NCBI RefSeq assembly: GCF_947179515.1
Contig: NC_067481.1
Span: forward strand, 7,819,570-7,883,569
DNA from: Apodemus sylvaticus
Taxonomy: Eukaryota > Chordata > Mammalia > Rodentia > Muridae
Length of the DNA: 64,000 bases
Direction: 5' to 3'
The number at the start of each line of letters is the position of its first letter. The stretch's first letter is position 1. The notes under the pieces were generated by a model. The model did no database searches. It saw only the letters and a program-made list of their open reading frames with translations, and was not told the DNA's origin. The translations under genes were made by a program, and so were the position numbers. This document shows positions 33,784 through 45,012 of the stretch, one piece after another.

Positions 33784-33983
33784 CAGTGATTCTCAACCTT
33801 CCCGATGCTTCGACCCTTTAATACCTTCATGCCATGGTGACCCAGAACCATAAAGTTATTTTTGTTGCTATTTTATAACTGTAATTTTGCTATTGTTATG
33901 AACTGTAACATAAGTATCTGATATGCAGGATATCTGACATATGACCCGTGTGACAGTTGTGACCCACCGGGTGGGAACCACTG
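33784..33983 (+). mobile_element. URR1-type hAT miniature transposon
   Basis: A 200-base element with ends CAGTGATTCTCAACC and GGTGGGAACCACTG, the CAGTG/CACTG termini of hAT transposons, and the typical middle CATAACTGTAATTTTGC-like run. Flanking octamers share only CTAG. Confidence 0.85.
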
Positions 33984-34112
33984 GTCTAGTGGGACCAGGG
34001 AGGAGGCAGCCAAGAAGGGAAGAGATACCAGAAGCATGACTTAGAGAAGTGCAGCTTCTCAGGCCTGGCATTGACCTGGGGGCTTGTGGCAAAGGTTCAC
34101 AGCTTGATGCCT

Positions 34113-34205
34113 GTGGCGTGTTTTTTTGCCCAGCCTACACGGCTGTGGAGGGGGGCCTTGTGGCATGTTTTTTGCCCAGCCTACATGGCTGTGGAGGGGT
34201 GACAG
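34113..34205 (+). repeat. 47-base tandem duplication in Ttyh2 intron 12
   Basis: Two adjacent copies of a segment containing TTTTTTGCCCAGCCTACA and GGCTGTGGAGGGG; they differ by two or three bases and a T-run length. Confidence 0.85.
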
Positions 34206-34379
34206 AATGCTCTTATCAGGCTACAGTTGGGAGATGAGGTTTGGCCTCTGGTGCCCTCCCTTCCCCATGTGTTTCTGGGGATCAAACACTGTCTTTAGAT
34301 CCAACCTCACTGCAGGGATGGGAAGGGCTATGGCTGCCCAGTGTGGGTGTGAGAGACACAGGGGCCCTACTGTGCATAC

Positions 34380-34565
34380 ATGTACTCAGAGACAGGGGCA
34401 TTGGAGATGGTCTGGGCAGGAGGCTGAAGGCTGCACTGGCTGCCAAGGCCGCTGCTGTAGCTGCAAAAGCTGTGCAGTTGCCCCCTCATGGGGTTATGGG
34501 CTGCGATGCGCCGAGCTTGGGGGTTGAAAGGGTCATCGTCGTCGATGTCATCATAGTCTCTGTCC
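34380..34565 (-). CDS. Ttyh2: Ttyh2 exon 12, residues 420-482, acidic cytoplasmic tail
   Basis: A 186-base exon, acceptor TTCTAG. After the shared Arg it reads DRDYDDIDDDDPFNPQARR, a dense acidic cluster, then AHNPMRGQLHSFCSYSSG and a Ser/Gln-rich stretch to APVSEY. The donor is GTATGC, so the Met482 codon is split AT|G. This is a weaker donor than those of the neighbouring introns; reading through would add three residues and a stop. Confidence 0.94.
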
Positions 34566-34924
34566 CTAGAACGAGATGTAGACACCAGCCAGCCATTAGG
34601 GGTGAGGTGACTCAAGGCCGTGGGGTCCTACTGTGCTCCCGATCTCTCTTCCTAGGACACACTCAGGCCATATGCATCTCCTTCAGCATCTATGAAAGCA
34701 TGGTCCCCAGAGGCACGACTTACCGCACCTGACCTCAATTCCAGGCAGAGCATCATACTGACTGCACATGGGGTGGGGAGGGTGGTCCACTTGTTCCCTC
34801 TTGTCCATCCATGAGGTCCTAAAACCCCACTTTATCTTTGTCTCTCTCTCTCTCCCCCCAAGGAGCCTGAAAATTCCATCTTGACAGTAATATCTTTGAT
34901 CTTCTCTATTTCTTGGGGCCGCTC

Positions 34925-35115
34925 TCTTTGTAAAATTATTTATTTATTTTATGTATGTTGAGTACACTGTAGCTGTCTTCAGACACACTAGAAGTGGGCA
35001 TCGGATCCCATGATAGATGCTTGTGAGCCACCATGTGGTTGCTGGGAATCAAACTCAGGACCTCTGGAAGAGCAGTCAGTGCTCTTAACCACTGAGCCAT
35101 CTCTCCAGTCCCACG
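34925..35115 (-). repeat. B2/B3 SINE, minus
   Basis: Nearly complete, ending CATCTCTCCAGTCCC, in Ttyh2 intron 11. Confidence 0.85.
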
Positions 35116-35349
35116 GGGCATCTCTCTCTCTCATTATGTCACTTTGCAAAGTCTTGCCTAGGAAGAAAAGCAAGGGCTATTGGCTGGTGTCAGGAGGGTT
35201 GTCTCTATCATTGGCCCAGCTACTTTTGCAGGGATCTATTTTAACTCTCAGGGAAATCCAGCCAGTCTGCCCGGACACTGAATGCTGGACCCTCCACAAA
35301 ATCTCCTTACTGTTGGGATGGGGTGGGCCCTGCTTTTATGGTACCCTAC

Positions 35350-35492
35350 CTGTTGATGAAGTGTTTCCAGGCACGAGGTCCGGTGCAGGTCAGGGTGGAG
35401 AAAGCCAGGACAGCCAAGAGGGAGAAGAGACCAAGGAAGAGCAGGCCCTCAATGCCATCATAGCAGATGCCAGTGAGAGCGTCCAGGTAGTC
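35350..35492 (-). CDS. Ttyh2: Ttyh2 exon 11, residues 373-420, fifth membrane segment
   Basis: A 143-base exon, acceptor CCCCAG, donor CAG|GTAGGG. It starts DYLDALTGICYDGIEG (Cys382), then the last membrane helix LLFLGLFSLLAVLAFSTLTC, then TGPRAWKHFIN at the start of the cytoplasmic tail. The last Arg codon is split AG|G. Confidence 0.95.
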
Positions 35493-35931
35493 CTGGGGAA
35501 ACGGACATATCATTGCAGACGGATGGGTGGCAAAGCCTGGGGTCTGAGCCCTTCTTTGGAAGCCCCTCTCCTCCCTGTCTGTACCTACAATCTCCCGGTA
35601 GCGTCCCACCCAAAGCACCTTCCCTTTCCTTCTAGAGTCTCCTCCCTGGAGCCACCTGAAAGACTCCCCGGGACAAGGGTTTGCTGACGTCAAACTAGAC
35701 AGATGAGGGGATGGCTAGTTGTAGAATGGGAAACAGATTATATCAAAAAATGTGTATTATTGTATGTGTAAGTATGTATAAGTGTATATGGCTTGTGTGT
35801 GAGTGTGGGCATACATGGACCAATGCATGTGCTTATTCTAAGTCTACATGGGTTGTGGAAGATGTTGAGATACATTGGCTAACTGCTTGGAGGTGAGGTG
35901 CTCACGTACCCTCAGTGTCCCTTGCATTACT

Positions 35932-36134
35932 CTGTGTGTGTGTGTGTGTGTATGTGTATGGTTAGTTTTGGGTTTGTTTGTGTGTGTGTGTATGTGTGTG
36001 TGTGTATGTGTGTTTAAGACAGGATCTCACTATGTAGCCCTAGCTAGCCTGGAACTCACATGAGATCCACCTGTGGTTGCCTCCCAAGATCTAGGTATTA
36101 AAAGCATGTGCTGCTATATCTTGCTCCTGCCCCC

Positions 36135-36165
<31 letters not shown>

Positions 36166-36390
36166 GAGACACAACTTCACTATACAATGGTCTTAAATTC
36201 ATGATCCGGGCTGGAGAGATGGCATAGTCAAGAGCACTGACTGTTCTTCCAAAGATCCTGAGTTCAATTCCCAGCAACTACATGGTGGCTCACAACCATC
36301 TGTAATGGGGTCTGATGTTCTCTTCTGGTGTGTCTAAAGAGAGCAATGGTGTATTCATATAAAAATAAATAAATAAATAAATCTTTAAAT
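35932..36390. repeat. (TG)n, B1, (CTGT)n and B2 cluster
   Basis: TG 35932-36020, minus B1 36018-36128, CTGT 36137-36163 and plus B2 36205-36390. Confidence 0.8.
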
Positions 36391-36806
36391 TCACGATCCT
36401 ACATCTGTCTCTAAGTAAAGCATGCATCAACATGTCTAGTACATTACATTCTGGCAATGAGATTGAAACATTGACCTGTAAGATGGGGAGAAGGATGGGT
36501 TGACCAGATGGCCAGGACTCTAGGCAGTGGATAACTATATCGTTATCATTTAAATCAGGGTCTTCCAATGTTCTCAAACTAATCTCCTAGGTTCCTACCC
36601 TGAGTTCCTTTGATAGGGTGCTCCTCATCAGCCATCAGAGAAGCCAAGAAACAAGCCCTCCTTTCACTTCCCACTACTTGGCTTCATCCTCATGTCTGGG
36701 TCTGAAGGGAGCTCAGGTAGTCTTTCCCTAGGTCTTTGCTGGCTTCTCTCTGGGAAAATATACCCTGCCGGTATACCCCACACCTCCACAGTTGGTTACC
36801 CAATAC

Positions 36807-36899
36807 CTTGTGCAGCCCTCGGCAATCCAACATGGCAGTTAACTGGTGCAGGCTGGTCTCAGAGTTGTTTAGCAGAAGCTGGATGCCAAGAAGGTCTTT
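36807..36899 (-). CDS. Ttyh2: Ttyh2 exon 10, residues 342-372
   Basis: A second 93-base exon, phase 0 at both ends, acceptor CTTCAG, donor AAG|GTATTG. It reads KDLLGIQLLLNNSETSLHQL and TAMLDCRGLHK. The sequon Asn352-Asn-Ser is the third known glycosylation site, and Cys367 is a candidate disulfide partner. Confidence 0.94.
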
Positions 36900-37142
36900 C
36901 TGAAGTAGGAAGAGGGAGAGAGAAGGCAGAGTGAACAGCTGGGGATGGTGTGCACACATGATTAGAGAGAGCCGCTGTTCAGAGGCCTTTCAATAGAAGG
37001 AACAGGCTGAGCCACAGGGAAGTGACGAATGCATAGCTGGTAGAATGCTCACCCAAACTGGCAGGGGTACAGGTGTGGGGGTGGGGCTCAACTAGGGCTC
37101 CCTTCCTCCCGACATGGATGCTGTGAGCGGCAGCTCCCTTAC

Positions 37143-37235
37143 CTCTGCTGTAGGGAAGAGGGGCACGGCAAACTGCAGCAGGCCTACAACTTGGATCTGC
37201 ATGGTGGTCAATGAGCGCTGGAAGATGGTCAGTGA
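37143..37235 (-). CDS. Ttyh2: Ttyh2 exon 9, residues 311-341
   Basis: A 93-base exon, acceptor ACCCAG, donor GAG|GTAAGG, phase 0 at both ends. It encodes SLTIFQRSLTTMQIQV and VGLLQFAVPLFPTAE, an amphipathic part of the second extracellular loop. Skipping would remove exactly 31 residues without a frameshift. Confidence 0.94.
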
Positions 37236-37885
37236 CTGGGTGGAGAGACCACAGCCTTCCATGAGAATCCATTTCCCAGAAGTGTTAGTTACCAGGAGGC
37301 TGATCCTACTGTACCTACATTACCATCAGGTAAATATACAGGAGGGTCTGGGCAGACTGTACACACTGTAAAGGGCTTCTTGAACTCTGAAGGGGACAGG
37401 CATAATAAATTGGATCCTATTGGTTTTGGAACACTAGAGGACCTTGATTCAGTAGGTTTCCCAGCATTCAGACCTCTAGCCATCTGGTCAACCCAACCAC
37501 TATGGCATGAATATGCTCCTCCCACATAAGATGTCTTTCCCACACCCCGTTAGCTTTAAGAGCTCCACAGTCTTCATGCTTCTCGCTTCTCAGATGTGGT
37601 CCTCAGACAAACAGCATGGACCTTGCCAGGGAGCTTGTGAGAAACAGAGCCTTGGGGCGTGCCCCTACCTCTTACCCAGCACCAGCAGAGTAACCAGCTC
37701 TTCAGGAGGTGCACGCTCGTGAGTGTTGGAGAAAGGGATAGAATGGAGTGACCAAAGTGGGACCACAGTGAAGCAAGCCCTGACTGTCCACCATCTTGGT
37801 ACATGGTGGAGCTCAGGGTCCAGAGAGATGGAGACCAGAGATGAGGGGCTGTGGGATGGGTGAGGGTTGGCTTGGGTGGCTGTAC

Positions 37886-37941
37886 CTGCTGGAAGGGGCT
37901 GGTTAGGCTCTGACTGCAATGGAGGTAGTATCGGGTCACCT
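37886..37941 (-). CDS. Ttyh2: Ttyh2 exon 8, residues 292-310
   Basis: A small exon of 56 bases, acceptor TTTCAG, donor CAG|GTACAG, phase 0 at its end. It completes Glu292 and reads VTRYYLHCSQSLTSPFQQ. Cys300 is a likely disulfide partner in the second extracellular loop. Confidence 0.94.
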
Positions 37942-38212
37942 CTGAAAGGCAATAGTATCAGCATCAGGAAGATCACAGGAATCAGACTTTGTACCTGCTC
38001 AGTGGTCCAGCCCACTTCCCCCTTTCTCTCAAGCTCCTAATGGAAGCAGTTTTCTAGGAAGTGGTCCAGTGGTCTAGAGAAACTGAAGTCTGAGGTAGGG
38101 AGATGCTGGGTAACTAAAGTTTGAAGTAAAGTGTAGCTAGTTGGGTCATGTGGTCTTAGCCTGAGCTTGAGAAATGAATGACTCTAGAGACAGTGGCCCC
38201 AGAGGACATTAC

Positions 38213-38282
38213 CTGAGCTGATCTGGCTCTGTGTGTTGTTCAGGATGTAGATGTCAGGAGCCATGCAGAAGTCACTGGTGCC
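38213..38282 (-). CDS. Ttyh2: Ttyh2 exon 7, residues 269-292
   Basis: A 70-base exon, acceptor ACTCAG, donor CAG|GTAATG. It encodes GTSDFCMAPDIYILNNTQ and then SQISS, with one base of the next Glu codon. It belongs to the second extracellular loop and holds Cys274 and the sequon Asn283-Asn-Thr, the second of the known glycosylation sites. Confidence 0.94.
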
Positions 38283-38394
38283 CTGAGTCATGGAGACAGG
38301 AGTGGGGTAGGGGAAGGTCAGAGCCTTAGGCACTGAGGGGAGTGAGCCTGGCTCCTGCTGCCCTGGTCACTTTGATCTCTAACTCATTCTAGGA

Positions 38395-38530
38395 CAGAAG
38401 AGAGACTTGGGAGCCAGAATTCTGGGTTTGAATCCTGCCTATGCCTTTACCTATTACCTTGGGCAAGTTACTTATTCTTTTCGTACCTGAGTGGTCTGAT
38501 CTGTGGTGAAGACACGACACTATCCACCTT
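38395..38530 (-). repeat. MIR, minus
   Basis: GGGTTTGAATCCTGCC and CCTTGGGCAAGTTACTTAT are the complement of the MIR core. Confidence 0.75.
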
Positions 38531-38756
38531 ACATATGACTCTTGTTTCTGAATGCTTTTTCAGTGCTGGATACCCAGAAGGCTGGGAATCTTTGCTGGTG
38601 GTGGGGCAGCTGCAGGTGTATGTCTGGGGCTAGGATTCCTTTGTTCCCGGGCAAAGGAATTTGTTCTTTTCAACTGTATTCTTGAACTATCAAGCTCTGC
38701 TCACTCTGGTGGTCAAACTATGGAAGGTCCCTAACTTGTCACCTGCCCCTCCCCTC

Positions 38757-38885
38757 CAAAAAGCAGGGTCTAACTATGTAGTTCTGGCTGTCCCAGAACT
38801 TACTATGTAGATCAAGCTGACCTTGAACTCACAGAGATCCACTTGCCCTCTGCCTACTATGTGCTGGGATTAAAGGCATATGCCA

Positions 38886-38937
<52 letters not shown>
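38757..38937 (-). repeat. B1 (minus) and long (CA)n
   Basis: B1 38757-38886; CA 38886-38937. Confidence 0.85.
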
Positions 38938-38939
<2 letters not shown>

Positions 38940-40184
38940 CTCTGACTTGTCTTCTGAAAGGTGAGGCTGGCACAGAGTTCATCTTGGAGCCTTTGGGGCA
39001 GGTTTCCATTGCTGAGACCAGGGGCAGGGAGTCAGTGAGGTAGGTAAGATTGGCTTCCGGTCTACCTGAGGTCAGTGTGACTACAGGAAAGATCAGTGGC
39101 TGAGGATGTGCTGAACGCAGATCTGACACCGGTGCAATGGAGAACTGGGGAAATGGGGTACCCCACTTTTCAGAGCAGCCAGGGCAAGCACCTCCTCCTA
39201 TGCCACATACTAAGGGGCCACCCTGCTTTTCTGATGCAGGATCCCTGAGCATGGGACTCCTTCGGGTCCTGTCAACCGAGGGTTACTCTGTCCATCCAAA
39301 GCATCACCCTTCAGACACCAAATTGATAGGTTTTGAGCTCTTACTAGGTACAGGCTCAGTTCTAGAATTGGTACTTGTCAGAGGTGTGTCTGTGTCTTGG
39401 GACTGAGAATAGAAAATGTGTGTGCGAGGGTGGTGGTATTGGAGAGTGATAGGCTCCTCTGGATTCAAAACTTTTCCAGAATACCTGACATTCATCTCCT
39501 TTCCCACACAATCACGATAGCCCTCCCCCCAACATAATGCAATCACCCACAGGCACTCAAGACCATGGAGAAGGGTTTTATGTACAAACCACCAACATAC
39601 ATAATAAAACAGCGGGCCTATTATTACCAATAGAGATGCAGCGCCAGCAGGCCTGGCGGCATACCCTTATCCCTTGGCTGGAGTAGCAGAGATGGGGAGC
39701 CAGGCTAGGGTCGCCTTGGTAGATGGAATAAGGGCACTGTGTTTGAGTCACAGCTCAGGAAGACAAGGCTTCAAAGAGGGGGAACTAGGAACTTCTGCAT
39801 GAGGCCTTACCAGGGCCGAGGCTTCTCTTCTTCCTCTGCTATGACCAGGAGAGAAAGTTGGGTTAAGATACTGTGGGGTACATGGCTTGGTGTGAGAAGC
39901 CAAATCTATCAGTAAAGGTGACATATGTATGTATGTGGGTGTGTATGCATCTGTGCATGTGTGAATGTATTTGTCCATACGTTATTCAGTCGATGGTGAG
40001 TGGGATGGGGGAAGGGCAGAGACGAGGAAGAAAGCACCCAGTGCAAGTGAGGTAGGTGGGAGAGGCTGCCCAGAGCCTGGCCCAGACTGAGCCTGAGCAA
40101 AGTTTCTGATTGTCTGAAGGGGTCATTGCTGTGACTCTCCCAGACTGAGAACTACGCCAGAAGCTAAGATGGCTACTACATATC

Positions 40185-40310
40185 GGACAGTCACCGTGTG
40201 CCCTTTGAGGCACCGGGTACTACTATTCTCCCCATTTTACACAGGAGAAAGCTGAGGCACGGAGAACACTGATAACTTTCCAGAGGTTCTGCTGCTAGGA
40301 AGGAATGAAG
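40185..40310 (+). repeat. MIR
   Basis: CTCCCCATTTTACACAGGAG and GAGGCACGGAGA match the MIR centre. Confidence 0.7.
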
Positions 40311-41559
40311 GGAAGGCACGGCCAAGGCTGGGGACTCTAGCAGCTATGCCTCTGCCTCTGGCCCAGGAGGTAGACCTGCTGTCCCTCAGGCCTGGATATT
40401 CTGGGAGTGTTCCGTCTCCTGTAGCCAAAGCACCCATGGCAACTCCTGACCATCCTCCTGCCCTCTTCCTTCTTGGTATTGCCTCTCCTCGCCCTGAAGA
40501 GCCTCCACCAGCTCCGAAAATTTGTCTGTGGCTCATCGCTGATCATATATCAGGATGCCTGGATGGCCATCAGGGAGGGCATAGGTCACAGGTCAGGAGG
40601 CTCTGAGCTTGGTTCCCCAGTTCCCACCTTCCCTCCACTCAGTATGCCCTGAAACAGTCTCAGAGGCCATACTGTGGATGTCCTGCCTGGTGGGCAAGTT
40701 GGGGGAAGGGTGACAGTGTGAATCTGGCCCCACTGCCCTCAAAATAGGCCTCAGAGGGCAGGGCAACAGGGAAGGAACACAAAAGCTTTGCACAATGACC
40801 CCTTGACAGCTGGTGCCCTCCCCCCCCCCCTGCAGCTCTTCCATACCCCTCTTCCTATTAAAATGCTACAGCAGCCTCTGCTCTGTCAAAGGCCCATTCA
40901 GTGCCCTCACGCCCGCCTCTCCCGCACAAGGGCCCGAGTAAAGGAATTAGGGAACTGGCGTGGCTCCCAGTTCCCTGGCATTCCACAGTACCGGGCTGCA
41001 GAGAAAATGGCCTATCGGGTTCCTTGAACAGCAAGATGCTTGGTGGGAGAAGCCCCTGCTGGGAGGAAGCCAGCTCCTAAGGGGTAGCTCACGGTGGCAA
41101 GCTGGATGCTATCACTTCTTCAAAAGGCAGAGGCTGCCAGCAGTGGAACCCCACCCCCACCCCGCCCCGAAAACATCCCTGCGCCTGCACTTGTCTCTGG
41201 AGGAGAGGCTGCCAGCCAGGCAGCTGTGTCCATCACTCTGGGGAGCTGGAGCCCCTCCCCACACTGTTTACAACCTCCAAAGGCCACCAGGATGCTTTGA
41301 GCACAGCCTGGGCTTCAGGCACTGTCTTTTCTGCACCAGTCCTTGTAATGTGGTCACAGGACAAAAGGGGGAGATGAGAAATAACCCATTTCCTTTTGTT
41401 TTTCTCTGCTTTGGGATAGGAGCTCAGGTAGCTGTTTAAACTCACAACCCTCTGCTGCTAACGCCCCCCAAGGGCTGGGAGGAGAATGGATAGTACCTCA
41501 GCCAGTTGATGCCTTGCTTTGGTCTGTGTCAGCAAGCACCTTATTAACTGAGCATCCCC

Positions 41560-42030
41560 AGGCTTTCCTAGCCCCTGCTATAGTACTATAGCTCAAGCCT
41601 ACAGCTTCTTACATACTAGGCAAGCATTCTGCCACTGAGCTATGTTCCCAGTCCCACTCTCCTCGATGTAGATTTATGTTATATGAATGAGCAGCATGTG
41701 TGTGTTTGTATGTATATGTATGTGTGTGCATGTGTGTGCCACCTGTGTGTCCGGTGTCCTTGGAAGTCAGAAGAGGACATCAGATGCCCTGGAATCGGAG
41801 CTTTGGATGATTGTAAGCCACCATGTGGGTACCAGGATGGGAACCTCGATCCTCTGCAAGGGCAACAGGTGTTCTTAACTGCTGAGCCAGCTCTCCAGCC
41901 CCCTTTTAATACTGAGTTGATCAGGCTGGCCTAAAACTCATTCTGTAGTTCAGATGGGCCTTTAATTTGTAATCCTCCTGCCTCAGTCTCCAGAGTAACT
42001 GGGACCATAAGTGTGTATCACCAGAACTGG
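41560..42030 (-). repeat. ID-like, B3 and B1, minus
   Basis: ID complement 41560-41655, B3 41690-41902, old B1 41903-42030. Confidence 0.65.
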
Positions 42031-42495
42031 CTCCTTACAACTTCCAAATGAGCCTCTGTCAAGAGTGGCAGAGCCAGGTGGCACCAGGAGCCATTTATTC
42101 TGTGAGTTTGAAAAAATGCCCAAGCCATGCCCAGGGACAGCAGGCCTGGTGTGGGTAGGGAAGAGCAGGTGCAGACTGCAGGGTTGGCTACAGCGTGGTT
42201 CCTTGGTATGGCCTAGTCAAATGAGTCTTCCCCAGCACACGTGCAGTTGTACAAGCATGCGTTTTCACACAGGTGCACAGCAACACACACTCACAGAGCA
42301 AGCACCTAGAACTAGGGATTCACACCATGTCTTCCACCGAGTGACCAAGTGACCAGGGGAACACCATGCCCTCCTGTGTTCTGCATATCAAGGAACACAA
42401 AGCACACAGCAACACCCTCCTGCTGAGTGAATGGGCACTCAGGTAGCTCAGCTCCAAGACCAAATGGTTTTTAGTGGGTTTTTGTTGTGGTTGTT

Positions 42496-42741
42496 TTGTT
42501 TTTACATTCTTTTTGTTTTTAAGTTTTGTTTTGTGTTTGTTTTTTTTTTTTAAGATTTTTATTTATTTAATGTGAGTACACTGTTGCTGTCCTCAGACAC
42601 ACCAGAAGAGGGTGTTGGATTCCATTACAGATGGTTGTGAACCACCATGTGGTTGCTGGGAATTGAACTCAGGACCTCTGGAAGAGCAGTCAGTGCTCTT
42701 AACTGCTGAGCCATCTCTCCGGCCCTTGTTTTTACATTCTT
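42496..42741 (-). mobile_element. B2 SINE, minus, with 16-base target duplication
   Basis: SINE body 42541-42725 with its poly-A tail read as T-rich sequence on the left. TTGTTTTTACATTCTT occurs at 42496-42511 and 42726-42741. In Ttyh2 intron 6. Confidence 0.88.
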
Positions 42742-43071
42742 ATATAGGAAGTCCCTTGCTTTTCCATAACATTAAGGAACCACATTTAGAAGTGCACACA
42801 TGCACACACACGAGTGTGGGGGTAACTGGGCTGCAGGGACAGAAGGTAAAAGATGCCACCTTCTGTCTTTCTGTGTATGTATGAGAGGCAGCAGGTAAAG
42901 GAATGAGCTCCGGAAGGAACCCACTCCACTTCCTTCAGGTCAGCGCTTCATACCCACCAAAAGCTACCTGGCCACCCTCGAGTCCTCTGCATACCCAAAC
43001 AAGCAGCATGTCTCCTCTTGGCTCTGTCCCCAAAGCTCTGTAACTTTGGACACAACCCTTTCTGACTCTGA

Positions 43072-43246
43072 GAGATAGTGGGACTGGGTGGTGGTGGCGG
43101 ACGCCTTTAATCCCAGCACTTGGGAGGCAGAGGCAGGTGGATTTCTGAGTTCGAGTCCAGCCTGGTCTACAGAGTGAGTTCCAGGACAACCAGGGCTATA
43201 CAGAGAAACCCTGTCTCGAAAACAACAACAAAAAGGAGATAGTGGG
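43072..43246 (+). mobile_element. B1 SINE with 11-base target duplication
   Basis: Young mouse-type B1 at 43083-43235 (GGATTTCTGAGTTCGAG wording) flanked by GAGATAGTGGG at 43072-43082 and 43236-43246. Just beside Ttyh2 exon 6. Confidence 0.88.
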
Positions 43247-43338
43247 TAAGGGACTGAGCCAAAGCATGCCCATCTGGGTTCTCCAAATAGGACAGACTGT
43301 CCTGGTCAGACCAGCTACCCACAAGCCCTTTCACTTAC

Positions 43339-43411
43339 CACTGCTGCAGCGGCATCAGCAGCCAGAGAAGCCCAGCTGAGGACCAGGGTCAGTATCCCAC
43401 AGCACAGCATG
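43339..43411 (-). CDS. Ttyh2: Ttyh2 exon 6, residues 244-268, fourth membrane segment
   Basis: A 73-base exon, acceptor CTCCTAG, donor GTG|GTAAGT, phase 0 at its end. It reads MLCCGILTLVLSWASLAADA and then AAAAV, a hydrophobic helix passing back to the outside, and follows exon 5 by a 367-base intron. Confidence 0.94.
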
Positions 43412-43778
43412 CTAGGAGAGAGGCAGACACTCTGGGATCTTGCAACGGGACAAGAGGGGGTCTTCTGGACAGCAGTTATTCTACCTAAATTCAACACCCT
43501 TCCTCCCAGACAGAGCCCTATCCTGCCATGCACGGACCCCCACTCCCACCCCATCTCTGCTAAGTCCTTGGAGAGGGCTGTGGATCCCAATGCTTTGGTT
43601 GAAGAGACCCAGCTGTGATAGCACGAAGACACACAAGGGGCCTGCCCACAAGGGAGCTGGGTGCTGAGGATGAGTACCCTGGCTACTACCCTCTCAGCGG
43701 CTGGCTATGCCTCATCTCCCTCTATAGGTGGCCCCTAGACTGACTCTTTGCTTCAGGACCATAAACAGGGCTACTCAC

Positions 43779-43874
43779 GAGGCTAGGAGACACTTGGAGC
43801 GCCTGGCCAGTCCCAGGCAGGTGACAAGGCAGATGACCAGGTCCAGGATGAAAAGCAGGAGGTAGGACAGCCAC
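43779..43874 (-). CDS. Ttyh2: Ttyh2 exon 5, residues 212-244, third membrane segment
   Basis: A 96-base exon, acceptor ATCCAG, donor CCTC|GTGAGT. After the shared Arg codon it reads WLSYLLLFILDLVICLVTCL, a clear membrane helix, then the basic cytoplasmic stop GLARRSKCLLA. The final Ser codon is split TC|C with exon 6. Confidence 0.95.
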
Positions 43875-44221
43875 CTGGATGGAGGCAAAGACAACGTGAG
43901 GGTGGCAGAGTAGAACTGCCTGCCTGCTGCTCCTCAGAGGCCCAACCAGCAGCTGAGAGCACAGGCTGAGGGTCCTCAGGGCCTGGAGCAACCACACCTT
44001 CATTTTTTATCTGGATGAGGCTGAACTCTCCTACCCAGTGCCTTAAACATCTGGTGGACTATACCTAGGCCAGTACAGAGAAGTAGAACTTTCCATCATG
44101 GCGGAAAACATCTATATTGTCTCTCTGCCACTACTCACAACTGCCTACTAGCAACCCAAAGAAAAACAAGCCTACTAAGGACCTGAGATGAATTATGCAA
44201 GAGAGAAAATGAAGCTACCAT

Positions 44222-45012
44222 GCCTGGTGGCAGACACCTAGAATCCCAGTTCATGCGAGTTCCAGGCCAGCCCGGGCTGTATAGCAAATGCACGCGTGGC
44301 CCACTCTCATAGAGGATAATATGAATGTTTCGGTTTATTTAATATCATTTTTCATAATGGTCAGGAACAAACCTAGGGCCTCAGACATGCTAATAAGAGG
44401 TCTGCCGCTGTGCAACATCTGCCCGAGTTTCAGTCAACTTTAATATATGTGGTTGGTGGCGCCACAGTGGACCACATAGTTCTGTTTCTGTGACTCCCTC
44501 TCACCAATCAGGCAGCTCCCATCTCCTCTGCTTTGTTTCTAGAGCCCTCAGAGAACAGATTCAGTAAGGCCTGACGTTACAGACACAGATCTGAGAGGCC
44601 CTCTTCTGTGATGGATGTCTGTCTGCCTTCCTCAAGGGCTCCCATCTTGCCCATTTGCCTATGTGCAACACAGTGCAGTATGCAGAGATTTCTTCAACCA
44701 GCATCTGCACCAAGATCTGAGCTTGGCGTCAGGATGCCTGTGTGAGAGGGCTCACACTTGGCTATCAGGGGATTCAGATGGAGCTGGGCTCAGGATATCC
44801 TGGGGTCCCATCTAACCTCTAGCCTCCCTACAGAGCTTCTGGAAAATGCCTGTCCTATGCCAGCTAGGGACTGGCATGCCCTCTTTGTCACTTTTTTTTT
44901 TTAAAAGATATGGTCTTATGTCTTTAACCTTATGACCTTTAACTTGTGGTTCTTTTTCTGCCTTCGCCTTCCGAGTGTTGGGATTAGGGACGTGCACCAC
45001 CGCACGTCTTAT
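44222..45012. repeat. Two B1 fragments
   Basis: 44222-44300 plus and 44893-45012 minus; 44300-44890 between them is unique. Confidence 0.55.

Larger units (their letters stand above)
38283..43338 (-). other. Ttyh2: Ttyh2 intron 6
   Basis: A 5 kb intron with MIR copies at both the left and centre, several SINEs and a long CA tract. 38940-40180, 40300-41560 and 42030-42480 are mainly unique with no gene signal. Confidence 0.8.

Noticed and set aside
35010..35687. Plus-strand open frame of 225 codons, the longest in the window
   Set aside because: It is a chain of antisense B2 SINE, intron and the complement of Ttyh2 exon 11; its sequence has no protein character and the exon on the other strand explains the openness.
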